Shown piece after piece: positions 22,704 through 25,859 of a stretch of 25,859 nt of DNA; position 1 is the first letter of the stretch; the number at the start of each line of letters is the position of its first letter. The position numbers were made by a program, and so were the translations under genes. The DNA comes from Acidimicrobiaceae bacterium (lineage in GTDB: Bacteria > Actinomycetota > Acidimicrobiia > Acidimicrobiales > RAAP-2), in NCBI GenBank assembly GCA_003152555.1, contig PMAL01000067.1, forward strand, positions 612 through 26,470, given 5' to 3'. The notes below the pieces were generated by a model. It was not told the origin of the DNA and searched no databases. It worked only from the letters and a program-made list of their open reading frames with translations.

Positions 22704-23630
22704 GTGGACGACGTGCGAAAACTTCGAACCGACGACATTGACCGTGTCGTGGCGCGAGTGGCGACGCAACTTGCTACCGACGCCTCGCTAAAGCGCCTAG
22801 TTAATCCAAAGTTCTCCCAAGATCACTTTCACACGGCACTCGCGTCCGCGACGTCATCAACCTGGGTTCACTACCGTGAGGGCCAACTGGTCGGACACCT
22901 TTACGGTGCGTTGCTAGACAATCCCACGTATGGAACAAGCGTGTGGATTGGACCCGACGGCGTCTCATTCGACGACGGTGATGCACTCGCGGCGCTCTAC
23001 GCGGTTGCCGGCGAGGAGTGGATCGCGAAGGGTGCCACCGAACACTTTGTGTGGACACTCGACGACCCGACGACAACCTCGGCGTGGCTCGATTTGGGAT
23101 TCGCGAAGATGCACACTCGAGGCGCGATGCAACTTCATGACGGGCACCACGCCTTGGTCGACGGTTACACACTGCGCCTGGGCACAATTGACGATCTTGA
23201 ATTGGCGATCAAACTTGACGACGAACTTGATCGGGCCCAAAGTCAGGGACCAAGTTTCTCGCGTGGTCTGTCGAAATCGTCGCAACGTGATGACTGGATC
23301 GAGACGTTGAGCGACCCCGACACTCGACATTTCATTGTGGAGGCTGAAGGAGTGGCGATCGGTCAGTGCGTCACCTTTCCACTGCCCGATCAGCGAGGTT
23401 CCTTCGACGGCACCATTCATTTGAGCGCGGTCGTCGTTCTCGATCGACACCGAAATAAGGGCGTCGCGCGCGCCATGGTCGACGCCGCGCTCAATGACGC
23501 GCGTGAGCGCGGATTCGTGTACGCGCAAACGAACTGGAGGATCACGAACCGTCAGGCGGCGCAATACTGGACCGGCTACGGGTTCATCACTACATACGTG
23601 CGACTTCACCGCACGATTGGTATTTACTAG
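22704..23630 (+). CDS. Tandem GNAT-domain acetyltransferase
   Basis: The protein has 308 aa from GTG 22704; the upstream open frame is antisense to the HAD gene and is not coding. It has two GNAT-like halves, about 1-150 and 154-308. The C-terminal half has the intact acetyl-CoA loop RHRNKGVARAMV (248-259) and the ending NRQAAQYWTGYGF. In the N-terminal half the matching loop is degenerate (VSFDDGDALAALYA), though SAWLDLGF keeps the GNAT end signature, so one half is probably structural. Tandem architectures of this kind include MshD (mycothiol synthase), but the sequence does not show that function. It is convergent with the peroxidase gene, overlapping at CTAG 23627-23630. Confidence 0.85.
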   Translation: MDDVRKLRTDDIDRVVARVATQLATDASLKRLVNPKFSQDHFHTALASATSSTWVHYREGQLVGHLYGALLDNPTYGTSVWIGPDGVSFDDGDALAALYAVAGEEWIAKGATEHFVWTLDDPTTTSAWLDLGFAKMHTRGAMQLHDGHHALVDGYTLRLGTIDDLELAIKLDDELDRAQSQGPSFSRGLSKSSQRDDWIETLSDPDTRHFIVEAEGVAIGQCVTFPLPDQRGSFDGTIHLSAVVVLDRHRNKGVARAMVDAALNDARERGFVYAQTNWRITNRQAAQYWTGYGFITTYVRLHRTIGIY

Positions 23631-24109
23631 CTGAGCAGTGCCTCAATGGCTCCGGTGATCGCGGGGTCCTCAGGCTCAACTTGGGGGGCGAAACGTTGCA
23701 CGTGGCCGTCCGGCGCCACCAGGAACTTTTCAAAGTTCCAGCGAATGTCGCCCGAATAGCCTTCGGCGTCGGCCGTCTCGGTTAATTCGGCGTAGATCGG
23801 GTGCCGGTGCTCTCCGTTCACGTCAATCTTCTCGAAGAGCGGAAAGCTGACACCGTAGGTCGTAGAACAGAACGTCTGAATCTCTTCGGCCGTGCCTGGT
23901 TCTTGGGCCCCGAACTGATTACTGGGAAAACCAACCACGCTGAAATCGCGTCCCTCGTAACGCTTTTGCAGCGCTTCGAGCCCTTCGTACTGCGGTGTCA
24001 GTCCGCACTTAGACGCCACATTTACTATGAGCACGGTCTTACCTTCAAAAGGAGCGAGCGAACTCGGTTCGTCCGAAAGGGTATGTACGGGGATGTCGTA
24101 GAGAGTCAT
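23627..24109 (-). CDS. Glutathione-peroxidase-family thiol peroxidase (Cys type)
   Basis: The protein has 160 aa. The active site is a cysteine, C35 in VNVASKCGLTPQY, with partners Q65 (FPSNQFGAQEPG) and W124-N125 (IRWNFEKFL). C81 (TFCSTTYGVSFP) is a possible second redox cysteine. Bacterial Cys-type members of this family usually take electrons from thioredoxin rather than glutathione, and actinobacteria mostly lack glutathione. The function is therefore probably reduction of peroxides and lipid hydroperoxides with thioredoxin. The start follows TAGGGT-N6-ATG. The gene is divergent from a quinone oxidoreductase gene (52 nt between starts). Confidence 0.94.
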   Translation of the reverse strand: MTLYDIPVHTLSDEPSSLAPFEGKTVLIVNVASKCGLTPQYEGLEALQKRYEGRDFSVVGFPSNQFGAQEPGTAEEIQTFCSTTYGVSFPLFEKIDVNGEHRHPIYAELTETADAEGYSGDIRWNFEKFLVAPDGHVQRFAPQVEPEDPAITGAIEALLS

Positions 24110-24115
24110 GCCCTG

Positions 24116-24121
24116 ACCCTA
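24116..24121 (-). promoter_or_regulatory. Thiol peroxidase -10 box, leaderless start
   Basis: TAGGGT on the minus strand stands exactly 6 nt before ATG 24109. The AGGG within the 6-nt gap is too close to the ATG to act as a ribosome site. Confidence 0.55.
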
Positions 24122-24149
24122 ACCGTGAAATTCTCCGTCATGTCGGCCG

Positions 24150-24155
24150 TAGGCT
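24150..24155 (+). promoter_or_regulatory. Quinone oxidoreductase -10 box, leaderless start
   Basis: TAGGCT stands exactly 6 nt before ATG 24162, and no ribosome site is present. The same hexamer precedes the hydrolase-gatCAB operon. Confidence 0.55.
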
Positions 24156-24161
24156 GAGCTA

Positions 24162-25112
24162 ATGCGCGCCGTCGAGATCCATGAGGGGACACTGCGGATC
24201 GCCGATCTCGATCTCGCGGCGCCCGGACCCAACGACGTTGTTGTTGCGGTGCAAGCTGCCGGCATCAACGGTGCTGACCTCTTACAACTTCAAGGGTTTT
24301 ATCCCGCGCCGTCCGGATGGCCAGCGAAGATACCGGGTCTCGAGATGGCGGGCATTGTCAGCGGTGCGGGCGACCAAGTCCACGAAGCGTTACTCGGTCG
24401 GCGAGTGTGCGGCATTGTCGGGGGTGGCGCGCAGGCCACATATTGCGTCATCCCCGCCGAGCATCTCATCTCAATACCTGAGCACGTGAGTTGGAACGAG
24501 GCCGGAGGATTCGCCGAGGCGTTCATTACCGCGCACGACGCTCTCGTCACGCAGGGCCATCTGCACGACGGCATGCGAGTCCTCATCTCGGGCGCGTCCG
24601 GCGGCGTCGGTTCCGCCGCCGTGCAAATCGCCCACGTCTTGGGTGCCCACGTAACGGCGGTAACGCGCTCGACTGAGCACCACGATGCGCTTAAGAGCCT
24701 GGGTGCGGACGTAACGATTGTCCTCGACGATGTGGTCGACATCGAACCCGTTGACCTGGTGCTCGAACTGGTTGGCGCCCGTCACCTCACGCTCGCCATG
24801 AACGTGCTGGCCCCGTTCGCGCGCGTGGTGACAATTGGCGTGAGCAGTGGCGGAGCCCACTTGGACATTGACCTACACATGATCATGTCCAAGCGCGCGA
24901 CGGTCACTGGTTCGACGTTGCGGTCTCGTTCCCGCGACGAGAAGGCCGAGGTCATCAAGCGCGTCAGCGAGACACTGCTGCCGCGCTGGAACAGCGGCGA
25001 CGTCAAGGTTCCTCTCGCGCGGTCGTTCGCCCTTGAGGACGCACCCGCCGCCTACGAGTACTTTGCCCGACCGGGCAAGTTCGGCAAAGTAATCCTTCGC
25101 GTCGACCAGTGA
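24162..25112 (+). CDS. NADPH:quinone oxidoreductase-like MDR protein (zinc-free)
   Basis: The 316-aa medium-chain dehydrogenase/reductase is of the QOR subgroup. The N-terminal GroES-like domain has VQAAGINGADLLQLQGFYP and PGLEMAGIV, the usual quinone-reductase pattern, and lacks zinc-binding cysteines. The Rossmann domain has the NADPH motif ISGASGGVGSAAVQIA (about 143-158). It probably reduces a quinone or an activated alkene with NADPH. The start follows TAGGCT-N6-ATG. It is followed after 16 nt by the DUF5522 gene on the same strand. Its position opposite a peroxidase suggests oxidative-stress relevance, which is inference. Confidence 0.92.
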   Translation: MRAVEIHEGTLRIADLDLAAPGPNDVVVAVQAAGINGADLLQLQGFYPAPSGWPAKIPGLEMAGIVSGAGDQVHEALLGRRVCGIVGGGAQATYCVIPAEHLISIPEHVSWNEAGGFAEAFITAHDALVTQGHLHDGMRVLISGASGGVGSAAVQIAHVLGAHVTAVTRSTEHHDALKSLGADVTIVLDDVVDIEPVDLVLELVGARHLTLAMNVLAPFARVVTIGVSSGGAHLDIDLHMIMSKRATVTGSTLRSRSRDEKAEVIKRVSETLLPRWNSGDVKVPLARSFALEDAPAAYEYFARPGKFGKVILRVDQ

Positions 25113-25128
25113 GTCTGCGAATCGTGAG

Positions 25129-25353
25129 ATGAAGGACGCGGCAGGAATCGAGCGACCGCATCCCTCGCGATGTTCGCCCACGCGACACGACTACGACGCA
25201 ATCATTAGGGCCCACGACGAAGCGGTGTTACGTGGCGAACCGAGCTACCGGGACCCCGCGACCGGTCTCACCGTCCTCACCGTGGTGACGCACCGCGAAC
25301 GCGGGACGTGTTGCGGCAGCGGGTGTCGCCACTGCCCCTGGGTCGAAAGCTAG
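25129..25353 (+). CDS. DUF5522-family small Cys-rich protein
   Basis: The 74-aa protein ends in the family signature RGTCCGSGCRHCPW, with four cysteines, preceded by SYRDPATGLTVLTVVTHRERG. The clustered Cys residues suggest a metal or Fe-S site near the C-terminus. The biochemical role is not known. It lies 16 nt behind the quinone oxidoreductase gene and is probably co-transcribed. The ATG start has only a weak GAG-type ribosome site. Its stop overlaps that of alanine dehydrogenase in CTAG (25350-25353). Confidence 0.85.
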   Translation: MKDAAGIERPHPSRCSPTRHDYDAIIRAHDEAVLRGEPSYRDPATGLTVLTVVTHRERGTCCGSGCRHCPWVES

Positions 25354-25859
25354 ACCTCAAGCAAGGAACTAAGCGGCGTATAGGTCATACCCAACGCTTC
25401 GGCTACCGGACCGTAGGTAATGGCGCCCTCAACGACGTTGACACCTTCAGCCAGTGCCTCGTCATCCTTCACCGCGTCGCGCCAGCCCTTGTTGGCGAGT
25501 TCCAACGTGTAGGGCAGTGTGGCGTTGGCTAACGCGTAGGTCGACGTGTTCGGCACGGCGCCGGGCATGTTCGCGACACAGTAGAAAATCGATCCGTTGA
25601 ACTCAAAAACCGGGTCCGAGTGAGTGGTAGGACGAGTGGCCTCAAAACAACCGCCCTGGTCCACCGAGATGTCCACCAGTACGGAACCCTGGCGCATCCT
25701 CGCGACAAGTTCATTGCTCACGAGTTTGGGCGCCTTGGCCCCCACCACGAGCACGGCACCGATAACGATGTCCGCATCGAGGCAGGCCACCTCCAACGCG
25801 TGCGTTGAGGAAGCAATCGTCTCCAAGCGACCGTCAAAGTGATGGTCAACCTGACGCAG
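25350..25859 (-). CDS. ald: Alanine dehydrogenase, C-terminal part (5' end outside window)
   Basis: 169 codons are visible, beginning in frame at the window edge (LRQVDHHFDGRLETIASS). Ald converts L-alanine to pyruvate and ammonia with NAD+. The segments ADIVIGAVLVVGAKAPKLVS, GSVLVDISVDQGGCFEATRPTTHSDPVF and YCVANMPGAVPNTSTYALANATLPY are diagnostic. The last includes the N-M-P-G-A-V-P-x-T-S motif near the active site. The Rossmann GxGxxG motif and the N-terminal catalytic residues lie outside the window. The product would be about 370 aa if complete. It converges on the DUF5522 gene, with overlapping stops. Confidence 0.95.
   Translation of the reverse strand: MRQVDHHFDGRLETIASSTHALEVACLDADIVIGAVLVVGAKAPKLVSNELVARMRQGSVLVDISVDQGGCFEATRPTTHSDPVFEFNGSIFYCVANMPGAVPNTSTYALANATLPYTLELANKGWRDAVKDDEALAEGVNVVEGAITYGPVAEALGMTYTPLSSLLEV

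Overview
The window reads as chromosomal DNA of a compact, moderately high-GC actinobacterium, most likely an Acidimicrobiia-type lineage (inference). The support is the gene order cysteine desulfurase - mnmA - ligA - gatCAB on one strand, which follows the mycobacterial Rv3025c-Rv3009c region, together with a PASTA-type receptor protein, Thr-rich linkers in secreted proteins, and start codons placed directly behind TANNNT -10 boxes, as expected for leaderless mRNAs. I see no mobile element, CRISPR array, tRNA or rRNA.

Layout. Positions 1-2475 (minus) hold three exported, low-complexity or beta-rich proteins of unknown role. The first runs off the left edge. The first and third share an 18/20-identical upstream motif at nearly the same distance from their starts. 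Positions 2760-6659 (minus) are an alpha/beta hydrolase followed by gatC, gatA and gatB, each junction overlapping by 4 nt. Positions 6762-11925 (minus) are an MFE-2-like short-chain dehydrogenase, a small Cys-rich protein, a PASTA-domain receptor whose kinase domain has lost its catalytic residues, and ligA. Positions 11922-16951 (minus) are mnmA, a cysteine desulfurase, a semialdehyde-type aldehyde dehydrogenase and a bifunctional NAD(P)HX repair enzyme. A 40-codon membrane peptide and a strong hairpin terminator follow, then a yceI/marR divergent pair with a clear promoter and palindromic operators. From 18327 to the right edge the genes alternate in strand: ileS, a GNAT, a HAD phosphatase, a tandem GNAT, a glutathione-peroxidase-like thiol peroxidase, a quinone oxidoreductase with a DUF5522 protein, and the C-terminal part of alanine dehydrogenase.

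How the genes work together. Several serve translation: GatCAB makes Gln-tRNA/Asn-tRNA, the desulfurase can supply sulfur to MnmA for 2-thiouridine at tRNA position 34, and IleS charges tRNA-Ile. Others serve DNA joining (LigA), cofactor repair (Nnr) and peroxide or aldehyde handling.

The most notable signals are: (i) the PASTA pseudokinase, (ii) a recurring (T/C)ANNNT-N6-start arrangement that defines leaderless starts and corrects several gene starts, (iii) four out of four convergent gene pairs that interlock by exactly 4 nt (CTAA or CTAG), and (iv) the paired upstream motif of the secreted-protein genes. I did not find a clearly new multi-gene system; the rest is mostly conserved housekeeping.
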